DNA from: Frateuria aurantia DSM 6220
GTDB taxonomy: Bacteria > Pseudomonadota > Gammaproteobacteria > Xanthomonadales > Rhodanobacteraceae
Reading direction: 5' to 3'
NCBI RefSeq assembly: GCF_000242255.2
Contig: NC_017033.1
Span: 434,001 to 498,000 of the forward strand
Length of the DNA: 64,000 nt
Under the pieces are notes generated by a model, which was not told the DNA's origin, made no database searches, and worked only from the letters and a program-made list of their open reading frames with translations. Shown here one piece after another: positions 29,275-38,798 of the stretch; positions within the stretch are counted from its first letter, which is position 1; the number at the start of each line of letters is the position of its first letter. The translations under genes and the position numbers were made by a program.

Positions 29275-30581
29275 CGATCAGCATGGTCGAGCACGGCCGG
29301 CGTCGGCGTCAGCTGATGCAGATGCTGGACGCGGACGCTGTGGTCCTGCTGGCGGCCGCGCCGCGTCGTGTCCGCAGTGGCGATATCGAATGGCCTTACC
29401 GCCAGGATTCCGACTTTCTGTATCTGACCGGTTATGACCGCCCGGAGGCGGTGCTTGCCCTGTTGCCGGGGCGCCGCCATGGCGAAACGGTGCTGTTCTG
29501 CCGCGAGCGCGACCCGCAGCGGGAGCGCTGGCACGGCCCGGACCTCGGTACCGAGGGCGCGGTGCGCGAATACGGGGTGGATGATGCCTTTCCGATCGAG
29601 GACATTGACGACATCCTGCCCGGCATGATCGAAGGCCGTGGCCGGATCCATTGCCCTTTCGGGCGCGATCCGGACTTCGATGCGCAGCTGCAGGGCTGGC
29701 TGGACCGACTGCGGCAGTTGCGCGGCGGCGGGGTGGCCACCAAGGAGCTGCTGGCGCTGGGACATCTGCTGCACGATCTGCGCCTGTTCAAGTCGCGTGG
29801 CGAGCTGCAGCATATTCGCGAGGCGGTCGCGATTGCCTCCGAGGGCATCCGCGCGGCGATGCTGGCTTCCCGTCCCGGGGTGCCGGAATACCAGCTCGAG
29901 GCTGCCGCGCTCCATGCCATCCGCATGCGCGGTGCCCAGCCGGCTTTCGTGCCGGTGGTGGCTTCGGGGGAACGCGGCTGCATTCTGCATCACCAGGCCG
30001 GCCAGGATCAGCTGGACGATGGCGAGCTGGTGCTGGTCGATGCCGGTGCCGAGATCGGCGGCTACGCCTCGGACCTGTGCCGCAGTTTTCCGGTCAGCGG
30101 CCGTTTTTCCGAGTCCCAGCGCGCATTGTACGAGCTGGTACTGGAGGCGCAGACCGCGGCCATCGACCAGGTCAGGCCGGGGCGGCCCTTCGAGTCCGCG
30201 CACCAGGCCGCGGTTCAGGTGCTGACCGAGGGCCTGTGCCGACTGGGCCTGCTGCCGGGAGAGCCGGCCCTGCGGCTGGCCGAGCAGGCATGGCGTCGTT
30301 TCTTCCCGGCCAGGACCTGCCACTGGCTGGGGCTGGATGTGCATGATGTCGGCGACTATCAGGTTGGCGGCGCTTCGCGGGTGCTGGAGCCGGGCATGGT
30401 GCTTACCGTCGAGCCGGGGCTGTATGTACCGGCCGACGCGACGGATCTGGATCCGCGCTGGCGCGGGATCGGGGTCCGGGTCGAGGACGTGGTCGCGGTG
30501 ACGCGTGAAGCGCCTGAAGTATTGTCGGCCCGGCTGCCTCGCAGCGTCGAGGCCATCGAGGCCTTGCTGGCCTCCCGCTGA
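29271..30581 (+). CDS. pepP: Xaa-Pro aminopeptidase P
   Basis: Releases N-terminal residues before proline. 436 residues. An aminopeptidase P N-domain (RRRRQLMQMLDADAVVLLAAA, YRQDSDFLYLTGYDRPEA) leads to the creatinase fold with dinuclear-metal ligands in LVDAGAEIGGYASDLCR, HWLGLDVHDVG, TVEPGLY and VRVEDVV. I use the TTG that overlaps the ygfB stop because it puts ten residues before RRRQ, as in E. coli PepP; an ATG 12 nt later is possible. Neither has a clear ribosome site, so coupling to ygfB is likely. Confidence 0.93.
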   Translation: MTISMVEHGRRRRQLMQMLDADAVVLLAAAPRRVRSGDIEWPYRQDSDFLYLTGYDRPEAVLALLPGRRHGETVLFCRERDPQRERWHGPDLGTEGAVREYGVDDAFPIEDIDDILPGMIEGRGRIHCPFGRDPDFDAQLQGWLDRLRQLRGGGVATKELLALGHLLHDLRLFKSRGELQHIREAVAIASEGIRAAMLASRPGVPEYQLEAAALHAIRMRGAQPAFVPVVASGERGCILHHQAGQDQLDDGELVLVDAGAEIGGYASDLCRSFPVSGRFSESQRALYELVLEAQTAAIDQVRPGRPFESAHQAAVQVLTEGLCRLGLLPGEPALRLAEQAWRRFFPARTCHWLGLDVHDVGDYQVGGASRVLEPGMVLTVEPGLYVPADATDLDPRWRGIGVRVEDVVAVTREAPEVLSARLPRSVEAIEALLASR

Positions 30582-30584
30582 GTC

Positions 30585-30619
30585 CCGCGACTCCGGTGGT
30601 CTATCCGCCGGAGTCGCGG
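30585..30619. terminator. Bidirectional terminator between pepP and pepQ
   Basis: A 12-bp stem CCGCGACTCCGG/CCGGAGTCGCGG around an 11-nt loop lies between convergent genes; no T tract. Confidence 0.65.
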
Positions 30620-30626
30620 CTCAGGC

Positions 30627-31952
30627 TCAGGAGAGATGACGGGCAAAGGCATCGCGCGTCATGTTCTCCGGTGCGCTTTCGGTGCAGAGCACATTGTCTT
30701 CGATCCGCACCCCGCCATAGGGGCGGAAGGCCTCGACCCGGGCCCAGTCCACCTGTGCCGCGACCGGGCGAGTCTTCAGTTCGGCCAGCAGCATGTCGAT
30801 GAAGTACAGGCCGGGCTCGATGGTGACCACCATGCCAGGCTCCAGCCCACGAGTCATTCGCAGGTAGGGGTGGCCCTCCGGCGGCGGCTGATGGCCGCCA
30901 TGGTCGCTGGGCGCGAAGCCTGCCACATCATGCACCTGCAGTCCGATCAGATGGCCCAGGCCATGCGGGAAAAACACCGCGCTGACGCCTTGTGCCACCG
31001 CCGCTTCCGGACTCATGCGCAGGATGCCGTGATCGCGCAGCACGCCGGCCAGCACGTGATGGGCATGGATATGCAGATCCGGATAACTCTGGCCGGCGAC
31101 CACCTTGGCGGCGAAGCCGCGTTCGGCGGCATCGACGGCCTCGATCAGGGACTGGAACTCCCCGTCGGTATCGCGGGCATGGCTGCGGGTGATGTCCGAG
31201 GCATAACCGGCGGCGCTGGCACCGGCGTCGATCAGCATCGAGCGCGATTCGGCTGGTGCGCGTTTCTGCAGCTGGGTGTAATGCAGAATGGCGCTGTGCT
31301 CGTTGAGGCAGATGATATTGCCGTAGGGAAGCTCCGGCTCGGTCTGACCGGCGGCGGCCATATAGGCCAGATGGATTTCCAGCTCGCTGGCGCCGGCGCG
31401 AAAGGCGCGCTGGGCCGCGAGATGGGCGGCCGTGCCCAGGGCCGAGGCCTGGCGCATCCGCTCCAGCTCGTAACCGGTCTTGTAGGCCCGGTGATAATCC
31501 AGATAAGCGACGACGGCGGGCGGATTGTTGGGGATCACCGATGGCAAGGCATCGGCAGCGGCTCCCAGGATCGCCGCTTGCGGGGCCAGTGCCTTCAGCT
31601 CGGCCTCCGCTTCCAGCGGCTGGCGGATGATGCGGATGTCGAAGTGTTCGACCCAGTCGCCGGTCGGCGCGGCCGGCACCACATGCCAGTAGTCGTGGGG
31701 CTGCAGGAAGATCAGCCTCGGGCGCTGACCGGGGCTGATGACCAGCCAGCTGCCGGGCGCATCCAGTAGCGGCAGCCAGTGCTTGAAGCCGGGATTGACT
31801 GCAAACGGATAGTCCTGATCATCGGCGAATTTGCGCAAAGGGCGTCCCGCGGCAATGATCAGATGGTCGAAGCCGCCCCGTTCCAGAGCCTGACCGGCTC
31901 GTTGGCGAAGTATGTCCAGATGCTCATGGTACGGCGTGCGCTGTGCTGTCAT
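30627..31952 (-). CDS. pepQ: Xaa-Pro dipeptidase
   Basis: Prolidase that splits Xaa-Pro dipeptides, completing what PepP begins. 441 residues, as in E. coli PepQ. The N-domain contains FADDQDYPFAVNPGFKHWLPL, the PepQ signature, and the metal-site motifs are LIDAGASAAGYASDITR, HGLGHLIGLQVHDVAG, TIEPGLYFID and VRIEDNVL. It is encoded tail-to-tail with pepP. A leading gap after hemW carries a strong hairpin, so it probably has its own promoter. Confidence 0.96.
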   Translation of the reverse strand: MTAQRTPYHEHLDILRQRAGQALERGGFDHLIIAAGRPLRKFADDQDYPFAVNPGFKHWLPLLDAPGSWLVISPGQRPRLIFLQPHDYWHVVPAAPTGDWVEHFDIRIIRQPLEAEAELKALAPQAAILGAAADALPSVIPNNPPAVVAYLDYHRAYKTGYELERMRQASALGTAAHLAAQRAFRAGASELEIHLAYMAAAGQTEPELPYGNIICLNEHSAILHYTQLQKRAPAESRSMLIDAGASAAGYASDITRSHARDTDGEFQSLIEAVDAAERGFAAKVVAGQSYPDLHIHAHHVLAGVLRDHGILRMSPEAAVAQGVSAVFFPHGLGHLIGLQVHDVAGFAPSDHGGHQPPPEGHPYLRMTRGLEPGMVVTIEPGLYFIDMLLAELKTRPVAAQVDWARVEAFRPYGGVRIEDNVLCTESAPENMTRDAFARHLS

Positions 31953-31981
31953 CAGATTCCCCGTTGATACGTTTGGACGAT

Positions 31982-32003
31982 CGCGGCGGCCGCGGCCGCC
32001 GCG
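31982..32003 (-). terminator. Hairpin downstream of hemW
   Basis: A perfect 9-bp stem CGCGGCGGC/GCCGCCGCG with a CGCG loop in the gap between hemW and pepQ, all on the minus strand. Without a T tract, full termination is not certain. Confidence 0.5.
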
Positions 32004-32068
32004 TGCAGCCTGCCATCATCGCGCGTGAGTCCGTCAGGCGCCAGCCGGACGGGTCACACCGTCACGGG

Positions 32069-33247
32069 TCAATCCATGAAATGGGTGATCACGTCATTCA
32101 GGAAACGCTGCCCCAGCGCCGTGGTCTGCAGCCGATCAGGGGTCGCCTCCAGCCAGCCTCTGGCCCGGGCTTCGGCCAGGGCGGTCGCGATATGCCCCAG
32201 AGCCAGGCCGGTCCGTTCCGGGAACTGCTGCAGCGGAGTGCCGTCGATCAGCCGCAGGCTGTTGAGCATATATTCGAACACGCGATCATCCGCGGGGATG
32301 TCGACATCGGTACCCAGTCTGGCCGGTCCGCCGGCGGCGGCCAGATAGGTTCTGGGCAGTCGTTGCTTGGACCGGCGCCGCAGCCAGCCGGCGGCCGGAT
32401 CGCTGAGTTTGCCATGGGCGCCGGCACCGATTCCCAGATAATCGCCAAACGACCAATAGTTCAGATTGTGGCGACAGCGGCGGCCTTCGCGGGCATAGGC
32501 CGAGACCTCGTACTGCCGGTAGCCGGCGTCGGCCAGGCGTTGCTGGCAGGCTTCCTGCATGGCCCAGGCGGCATCGTCATCGGGCAGAGGCGGCGGTGCA
32601 GCAGCAAAGGCGGTATTGGGTTCCAGGGTCAGCTGGTAGTGCGAGACATGCTCGGGACCCAGAGCGATGGCGGCCTCGACATCGGCCAGGGCGCCGGCCA
32701 GATCCTGATCCGGCAGGGCGTACATCAGGTCCAGATTGATATTGTCGAAGCCGGCCGCGCGGGCCTCGGCGAAGGCGGCACGCGCTTCGTCGGCCGAGTG
32801 GATGCGGCCTAGCCGGACCAGCTTGGCATCGTCGAAACTCTGGATACCGAAGGAGATCCGGTTGATGCCGGCCAGGCGATAGCCGGCAAAGCGACCATGC
32901 TCGACCGTGCCGGGGTTGGTCTCCAGGGTGATCTCGGCATCATCCGCCAGCGGCAGCCGTTGCCGCACGCCTTCGAGCAGGCGCGCGATCAGTTCCGGCG
33001 CGAACAGGCTGGGGGTGCCGCCGCCGAAAAAGAGGCTGGTGACGGGGCGGGGCTGGCGATCCAGTCCGAAATCGGCCAGGTCGGCCTCCAGATCGGCCAG
33101 CAGGGCATCGATATAGCCGGGATAGTCCGGCATGCCTTTCAGGCCATGCGAATTGAAATCGCAATACGGACATTTGCGCACGCACCATGGCATATGGATA
33201 TAAAGCGCCAGCGGCAGCTCCGTCGAGGCGACAGGCTCAGGCGACAT
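32069..33247 (-). CDS. hemW: Radical SAM heme chaperone HemW
   Basis: Binds heme and an iron-sulfur cluster and delivers heme to apo-proteins; formerly annotated as oxygen-independent coproporphyrinogen oxidase. 392 residues. The radical SAM cysteines are in CVRKCPYCDF (the CxxxCxxC pattern plus the extra Cys seen in this family), then FGGGTPSL and the heme-binding HNLNYW with FGDYLGIGAGAHGKL. It overlaps the end of rdgB by 11 nt; rdgB-hemW is a standard operon. Confidence 0.96.
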   Translation of the reverse strand: MSPEPVASTELPLALYIHMPWCVRKCPYCDFNSHGLKGMPDYPGYIDALLADLEADLADFGLDRQPRPVTSLFFGGGTPSLFAPELIARLLEGVRQRLPLADDAEITLETNPGTVEHGRFAGYRLAGINRISFGIQSFDDAKLVRLGRIHSADEARAAFAEARAAGFDNINLDLMYALPDQDLAGALADVEAAIALGPEHVSHYQLTLEPNTAFAAAPPPLPDDDAAWAMQEACQQRLADAGYRQYEVSAYAREGRRCRHNLNYWSFGDYLGIGAGAHGKLSDPAAGWLRRRSKQRLPRTYLAAAGGPARLGTDVDIPADDRVFEYMLNSLRLIDGTPLQQFPERTGLALGHIATALAEARARGWLEATPDRLQTTALGQRFLNDVITHFMD

Positions 33248-33830
33248 CGTCGATCCATTGCCGGCGCAGCCGGCGCAAGGCCTGGCCGCGATGGCTGAGC
33301 TGGTTCTTCACTTCCGGAGCCAGCGCGGCGGCGCTGCAGGTCTGACCCTCCGGCAGGAACAAGGGGTCATAGCCGAAGCCCTGCAGACCTTCAGCCTTGT
33401 TCAGAATGCGGCCCTGCCAGCGGCCCTCGGCGATCAGCGGCGCGGGATCTTCCGGATGTCGTACCAGGACCAGCAGGCAGATGAAAAAGGCCGAGCGATC
33501 ACTCTCGGCATCGAGTTCGGCCAGCAGCCTGCGATTGTTGGCGGCCGCATCGCCATGCGTGCCGGCATAGCGGGCCGAATAGAGGCCCGGCGCACCGTTC
33601 AAGGCATTCACGCACAGGCCCGAATCGTCGGCCAAGGCCGGCAGGCCGGCCAGCCGGGAGGCATGACGGGCTTTCAGCAGGGCGTTCTCGACGAAGCTCA
33701 GCCCGGTTTCCTCGGCATCGGGGATGTCGAATGCGGACTGCGGCAGCACCTCGATGCCGGCGTCGGCGAACAGCCTGTTGAATTCGGCCAGTTTGCCGGC
33801 ATTGCTGCTGGCCAGAATGATGCGTTGCAT
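33237..33830 (-). CDS. rdgB: RdgB/HAM1 family non-canonical purine NTP pyrophosphatase
   Basis: Hydrolyses ITP, dITP and XTP to monophosphates, keeping deaminated purines out of nucleic acids. 197 residues. Motifs are LASSNAGKLAEFNRL (substrate loop), GLSFVENALLKARHAS, ALADDSGLCVNALNGAPG with the catalytic Asp, GFGYDPLFL and LSHRGQALRRL. It is the first gene of a pair with hemW. Confidence 0.97.
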   Translation of the reverse strand: MQRIILASSNAGKLAEFNRLFADAGIEVLPQSAFDIPDAEETGLSFVENALLKARHASRLAGLPALADDSGLCVNALNGAPGLYSARYAGTHGDAAANNRRLLAELDAESDRSAFFICLLVLVRHPEDPAPLIAEGRWQGRILNKAEGLQGFGYDPLFLPEGQTCSAAALAPEVKNQLSHRGQALRRLRRQWIDDVA

Positions 33831-33903
33831 GATGTTGGACTCTGCTGTGGTTGACTAGGATAACGCGAGCACCGGCGATTGCACCGGCAACCAGGGAAGG
33901 CTT

Positions 33904-34711
33904 GTGACCGAACGCGTGGATTGCGAAGTGGTGAATGGTATCGCCCGGGTGACGCTGGCGCGGCCGGAGCGGCACAACGGCATGGATCTGGCGATGCTGG
34001 ACCAGATGCGGCGGATCCAGCGATCACTGCGGCGGCGTCGCGATGTGCGGGCCGTGGTGCTGTCCGGAGCCGGGCCCTCGTTCTGCGCCGGTCTGGATTT
34101 CCAGTCGGTGACGAGTCGACGGGCCGATCTGTTCCGGTTGGCGGCCAGTCTGTGGCTGCCCTGGCGCAATGCCTTGCAGGCCTGGGGACTGGGCTGGCGG
34201 CAGCTGCCGTTCCCGGTGCTGGCGGCGATCCATGGCCACTGCCATGGGGCGGGTCTGCAGCTGGCGCTGGGCGCGGATATCCGGGTGACTGCCGCCGATG
34301 CCGAGCTGTCCTTCATGGAGGCACGCTGGGGTCTGATTCCCGATATGGGGGGGGCTGGCCCTGGTGCGGGACCTGCTGCGTCCCGATCTGGCGCTGGAGC
34401 TGGTATGGAGCGGTCGAGTGATCCGAGGCGATGAGGCGGCGCGGATCGGTCTGGTCACGGCCGTGGATGCCGATCCGGTCGCGCGGGCCCTGGCCTGGGC
34501 CGAGGCCTTGAGCGCGGGCTCGCCCGATGCCGTGGCCGCCGGCAAGCGCGCCCTGCTGGGCGGCTGGCATGATGCGCCGGCGTCGATGCTGGGGCGTGAA
34601 CGGCACGGGCAGCGCCGGCTGCTGGGGGGAGTCAACCAGCGCCTGGCGATGCGCCGCGGGCGGCGGACGGAGGAAGCTCCGCCGCCCTGGCACCCTCGCC
34701 GGCTGCGCTGA
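33904..34711 (+). pseudogene. Crotonase (enoyl-CoA hydratase/isomerase) family gene broken by a +1 frameshift
   Basis: The first frame, from GTG, encodes a normal crotonase start (VARVTLARPERHNGMDLAML-like region, SGAGPSFCAGLDF with an oxyanion-hole backbone, HGHCHGAGLQLALGADIRV, EARWGLIPDMGG). At a run of eight G (34347-34354) the family sequence jumps to the next frame, continuing LALVRDLLRPDLALEL, GRVIRGDEAARIGLV and AAGKRALLGGWH to the stop. With seven G the gene would be one 268-residue protein, the usual family length. It may be a true recent mutation, phase variation at the homopolymer, or a sequencing error. The substrate cannot be told. Confidence 0.85.
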
Positions 34712-34716
34712 ACGTT

Positions 34717-35445
34717 TCAGTCGGCGAGGGCGGCCCGCTGGGCTTCCACCAGCTGGCGGGTACCGGCGTCGGCCAGGGCCAGCAACTGGTCCAGCTCGTC
34801 GCGGCGGAAGGCATGGCCTTCCGCCGTGCCCTGGATTTCGATAAAGCCGCCGCCGTCATTCATCACCACGTTCATGTCGGTGTCGCAGCTGGAGTCTTCG
34901 GCGTAGTCCAGATCCAGGACGGGGACGCCCTGGTAGATGCCGACCGACACGGCGGCGATGGCACCGATGATGGGGCTGCGCTTCAGATTCTCGCGCTTCA
35001 TCAGCACCGAAACGGCATCGCACAGGGCTACATAGGCACCGGTGATGGCGGCGGTGCGGGTACCGCCGTCGGCCTGCAATACATCGCAGTCCAGGGTGAT
35101 GACCCGCTCGCCCAGGCTGCGGCGATCCACGCAGGCTCGCAGGCTGCGGCCGATCAGACGCTGGATTTCCATGGTGCGGCCGCCCTGGCCGCCACGTGCG
35201 GCTTCGCGCTGGGTCCGGCTGGAGGTGGCCCGGGGCAGCATGCCGTATTCGGCGGTGACCCAGCCCTCGCCCTTGCCGCGCAGCCAGCCGGGCACCCGGT
35301 CTTCGACGCTGGCGGTGCACAGCACGCGGGTATCGCCGAAGCTGATCAGGACCGAGCCTTCGGCATGACGGGTGTAGCCGCGTTCGATGGTGACGGGACG
35401 AAGCTGGTCCGGGGCGCGGCCGCTGGGACGGGAAAACGAGGTCAT
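34717..35445 (-). CDS. rph: Ribonuclease PH
   Basis: Phosphorolytic 3' exoribonuclease that trims tRNA precursors. 242 residues, full length with an intact C-terminus, unlike the frameshifted rph of E. coli K-12. Motifs are [44 protein letters not shown], the phosphate site in GRSLRACVD and [23 protein letters not shown], and the catalytic [13 protein letters not shown]. It converges on the broken crotonase gene with only 5 nt between stops. Confidence 0.97.
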   Translation of the reverse strand: MTSFSRPSGRAPDQLRPVTIERGYTRHAEGSVLISFGDTRVLCTASVEDRVPGWLRGKGEGWVTAEYGMLPRATSSRTQREAARGGQGGRTMEIQRLIGRSLRACVDRRSLGERVITLDCDVLQADGGTRTAAITGAYVALCDAVSVLMKRENLKRSPIIGAIAAVSVGIYQGVPVLDLDYAEDSSCDTDMNVVMNDGGGFIEIQGTAEGHAFRRDELDQLLALADAGTRQLVEAQRAALAD

Positions 35446-35519
35446 GAGGGCTTCAATTGGGCAATAGGGGTCGGCCAGTTTATCATTTGGCGCTTTCCAC
35501 GGTCGGGACCGACTTCAGT

Positions 35520-36395
35520 ATGACGAGAAGCATGACGGCGTACGCGCTGGAAGAGCGGGCGGCCGGGCAGGAGGTCGTCAGTTGCGAGATCCGGACGGTC
35601 AACCATCGCTATCTGGACGTATCTCTGCGTCTGCCGGACGAGCTGCGCGCGATGGACGGCATCATTCGCGAGCGGATCGCCGCTGTGCTGGCCCGCGGCA
35701 AGGTCGATGTGACCATCCATCGACGCCAGGCCGAGGTCGCGGACAGCCTGCAGGTGGACGAAGCCATGCTGGCCCGGCTGCAGCAGCTGGCGGCCGCGAT
35801 GCGCGACCAGTTCGGCTCCTTGCAGGTGGAGTTCACCGAGCTGCTGCGTTTTCCCGGCGTGATGCGTCGTCAGGAGTCGGATGCGGATGCCTTGCAGGGC
35901 GCCTTGCTGGCGGCGCTGGACGCGGCCTTGCAGGGATTGGCGGGCCATCGTGAGCGTGAGGGGCAGCGTCTGGGGCAGCAGCTGAGCGACCGCTTGCAGC
36001 GGATCGAGGCCGCGCTGGCCGATTTCCGCCGGCGTCTGCCCTTGATTCGTGCGGCGCTGCACGCGCGCCTGCAGCAGCGGCTGGCCGGTCTGGTGTCCGA
36101 GGTAGCCGGCCTGTCGCTGGATGCCGGCCGCGTCGAGCAGGAGCTGGCCGTTCAACTGACCCGGATGGATGTGGATGAGGAGCTGGACCGGCTCGACAGC
36201 CATATTGCCGAGACCCGGCGTATTCTTTCGCTGGACGAGCCGGCCGGCCGCCGGCTCGATTTTCTGATGCAGGAATTCAACCGCGAAGCCAATACGCTTG
36301 GCTCCAAGTCCATCGACAAACAGGCCTCGGCAACCATCGTCGAGCTGAAAGTGCTGATTGAACAGATGCGCGAACAGGTGCAGAACATCGAATGA
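35520..36395 (+). CDS. yicC: YicC family endoribonuclease
   Basis: 291 residues from MTRSMTAYA, the family start; the open frame extends upstream but covers the promoter gap. The N-terminal CEIRTVNHRYLDVSLRLPDELR and the C-terminal DUF1732 part (LDFLMQEFNREANTLGSKS...VELKVLIEQMREQVQNIE) define YicC. E. coli YicC has been reported to influence RyhB decay and to cut RNA. It overlaps gmk by 4 nt (ATGA), the conserved yicC-gmk pairing, and is divergent from rph. Confidence 0.95.
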   Translation: MTRSMTAYALEERAAGQEVVSCEIRTVNHRYLDVSLRLPDELRAMDGIIRERIAAVLARGKVDVTIHRRQAEVADSLQVDEAMLARLQQLAAAMRDQFGSLQVEFTELLRFPGVMRRQESDADALQGALLAALDAALQGLAGHREREGQRLGQQLSDRLQRIEAALADFRRRLPLIRAALHARLQQRLAGLVSEVAGLSLDAGRVEQELAVQLTRMDVDEELDRLDSHIAETRRILSLDEPAGRRLDFLMQEFNREANTLGSKSIDKQASATIVELKVLIEQMREQVQNIE

Positions 36396-37018
36396 ACACG
36401 TCCAGCCAAGAACCCCGTCTGTTTATCGTCGCTGCGCCATCCGGTGCCGGCAAGTCCAGCCTGGTCAACGCCCTGCTGCTGCGCGAACCCGGTATTTCGC
36501 TGTCGATCTCGCATACCACCCGGCCGCCTCGGGTCGGCGAGGAATACGGCAGGCACTATTATTTTGTCGAGCGTCAGGCCTTCGAGCAGGAAATCGCCGA
36601 CGGCATCTTTCTCGAGCATGCCGTGGTCCACGGCAATCTGTACGGGACCTCCTGCCGTACGGTCGATGCGCTGCTGGCACAGGGCCGCGACGTGCTGCTG
36701 GAAATCGATTGGCAAGGCGCGGCGCAGGTCCGGCGCAACCATCCGGACTGTGTCAGCATCTTCATCCTGCCACCGTCGCGCCCCGAACTGGAACGGCGCC
36801 TGCGTGGCCGCGCTTCGGACAGCGAGGAGGTGATCGCCAAGCGCCTGTTCAATTCGCGCGAGGAAATTTCCCATGCGCCTGAATTCGACCACGTGGTGGT
36901 CAATGATCACTTCGACGAGGCGCTGGAGCAGCTGCAGACCATCGTGCAGGCCGCGCGCGGCCGCCAGCCGCTGCAGCTGCCACGCCATGAAACGCTGATC
37001 GAGGACTTGCTGGCCTGA
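36392..37018 (+). CDS. gmk: Guanylate kinase
   Basis: Phosphorylates GMP and dGMP to the diphosphates. 208 residues. Walker A APSGAGKSSLVNALL at about residues 14-28, the GMP site SHTTRPPRVGEEYGRHYYFV, LEIDWQGAAQV and FILPPSRPELERRLRGR are intact. In E. coli and many relatives rpoZ and spoT follow directly; here the mla cluster intervenes before them. Confidence 0.98.
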   Translation: MNTSSQEPRLFIVAAPSGAGKSSLVNALLLREPGISLSISHTTRPPRVGEEYGRHYYFVERQAFEQEIADGIFLEHAVVHGNLYGTSCRTVDALLAQGRDVLLEIDWQGAAQVRRNHPDCVSIFILPPSRPELERRLRGRASDSEEVIAKRLFNSREEISHAPEFDHVVVNDHFDEALEQLQTIVQAARGRQPLQLPRHETLIEDLLA

Positions 37019-37130
37019 GCACCGCCGAGCCGGCCTTGTCTCGGGCCAGCCGGAACGGCGGCCCGGTTCCATGGCGTCAGGCCGTTGATTCCAGTAGCCT
37101 ATGGCTCTTATGTTGGCCAAAGACGGATCC

Positions 37131-37967
37131 ATGATAGACACGTTGCGCGACAAGCCTGACGACGACGTGCTGGTACGCATTCGCGGCCTGACGACGGTGC
37201 TGGGCGGCAAAACCATCTTCGACCGGCTGGATCTGGATATTCCGCGGGGCAAGGTGACGGCCATCATGGGGCCCAGCGGCACCGGCAAGACCACCTTGCT
37301 CAAGCACATCACCGGTCAGCTGCAAGGCGATGCCGGCGAGGTGAGGGTCGATGGCCAGGATCTGCGCACGCTGTCCCGCCAGCAGCTGTTCAGGCTGCGT
37401 GAAAGGCTGGGCTATCTGTTCCAGAATTCGGCCTTGCTGACCGATTTCAACGTCTTCGAGAATGTCGCCTTCCCCCTGCGCCAGCATACCCGCCTGCCGG
37501 AAGTGCTGATCCGCAATCTGGTGCTGACCAAGCTGCAGGCCGTGGGCTTGCGCGGTGCCGCCGAGCTGATGCCCGACGAGCTGTCGGGAGGCATGGCGCG
37601 TCGCGTTGCCCTGGCCCGTGCCATCGTGTTTGATCCGATGCTGATCCTTTACGACGAACCTTTTGTCGGCCTGGACCCCATCGCTCTCAATCAGGTCCTG
37701 CGGATGATCCGTACCTTGAATCAGACCCTTGGCCTGACCAGCGTGCTGGTGGCCCATGAACTGGCTGCCGTGCGCCAGGTGGCCGACCATATCTGCCTGA
37801 TCGCCAACGGCAAGGTGGTGGCTCAAGGCCATCCCGACGAGATCGATCGTGACGGTTCGGCCTGGACCCGGCAGTTTTTCGGCGGCGAGGCCGAGGGGCC
37901 GGTACCGTTCCATTATCCGGCGGCCGACTATGCCAGTGCCCTGGGCTTGCGGGAGGGGCAGCTATGA
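37131..37967 (+). CDS. mlaF: Phospholipid ABC transporter ATP-binding protein MlaF
   Basis: ATPase of the inner-membrane Mla complex that moves phospholipid between membranes to keep outer-membrane asymmetry. 278 residues from MIDTLRDKP; in-frame ATGs up to 30 nt earlier are possible. Walker A GPSGTGKTTLLKHI, Q-loop YLFQNSALLTDFNVFENVAFPLR, signature LSGGMARRVALARAIVFD and Walker B MLILYDEPFVGLDP are in place. It overlaps mlaE by 4 nt and heads the five-gene mlaFEDCB operon. Confidence 0.96.
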   Translation: MIDTLRDKPDDDVLVRIRGLTTVLGGKTIFDRLDLDIPRGKVTAIMGPSGTGKTTLLKHITGQLQGDAGEVRVDGQDLRTLSRQQLFRLRERLGYLFQNSALLTDFNVFENVAFPLRQHTRLPEVLIRNLVLTKLQAVGLRGAAELMPDELSGGMARRVALARAIVFDPMLILYDEPFVGLDPIALNQVLRMIRTLNQTLGLTSVLVAHELAAVRQVADHICLIANGKVVAQGHPDEIDRDGSAWTRQFFGGEAEGPVPFHYPAADYASALGLREGQL

Positions 37968-38737
37968 GCCTCGTACCGCGTCCCAAAGGGCTGATCGCCG
38001 ACGTGCTGACACAGATCGGTGACTGCGGACTGTTCCTGCTCTCGATTCTGGCGGCGATTCCCCGCAGCCTGCGGCATGGCCGCGAGACGGTGCGTCAGCT
38101 GTGGTTCGTCGGCGGCCTGAGCGTCACCATCATCATGGTCTGCGGATTGTTCGTGGGCATGGTGCTGGCTCTGCAGCTCTACCATGTGCTGTCGACCTTC
38201 GGCAGCACCACCGCCACCGGTTCGGTGGTGGCGATCGCGGTATACCGCGAACTGGGGCCGGTCGTCACCGGTCTGCTGTTCGCCGGCCGGGCCGGGACCT
38301 CGATCACCGCTGAAATCGGCTTGATGCGCGCCACCGACCAGTTGTCGGCGATGGAGATGATGGCGGTCGATCCGCTGGCCTATGTCGCCGCGCCTCGATT
38401 CCTGGCCGGGCTGATCGCGATGCCGCTGCTGTGCTGCATCTTCTGCGCGATGAGCATCCTGGGCGGACATCTGGTCGGCGTCACCTGGCTGGGCATCGAC
38501 AATGGCACCTTCTGGTCGAACATGACCGCCTCCATCAACGTCTGGGACGATATCGTCCGGGGCGTGCTGTGGAAAAGCCTGGTGTTCGGTGCCCTGATCG
38601 CCCTGATTGCCGTTTACCAGGGGTATACCGCCCCGCCGACCAGCGAGGGTGTGGCCTATGCCACCACCCGCACGGTGGTCGCTTCCTCGATCGGAATCCT
38701 GGCCCTGGACTTTGTCCTGACCACGTTCCTGCTGTAA
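37964..38737 (+). CDS. mlaE: Phospholipid ABC transporter permease MlaE
   Basis: Membrane subunit of MlaFEDB, 257 residues. An amphipathic interfacial segment precedes about five hydrophobic helices, starting WFVGGLSVTIIMVCGLFVGMVL. The permease signature GPVVTGLLFAGRAGTSITAEIGLMRATDQLSAMEMM, which docks on MlaF, is present as a continuous block. The C-terminal VVASSIGILALDFVLTTFLL is the last helix. Coupled to mlaF by a 4-nt overlap. Confidence 0.96.
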   Translation: MSLVPRPKGLIADVLTQIGDCGLFLLSILAAIPRSLRHGRETVRQLWFVGGLSVTIIMVCGLFVGMVLALQLYHVLSTFGSTTATGSVVAIAVYRELGPVVTGLLFAGRAGTSITAEIGLMRATDQLSAMEMMAVDPLAYVAAPRFLAGLIAMPLLCCIFCAMSILGGHLVGVTWLGIDNGTFWSNMTASINVWDDIVRGVLWKSLVFGALIALIAVYQGYTAPPTSEGVAYATTRTVVASSIGILALDFVLTTFLL

Positions 38738-38798
38738 GGCCCTTGTTTATGATCATGTTCAAGAATTCTGCCGATCACGCGGTTGCAAGGAGCGAGAA

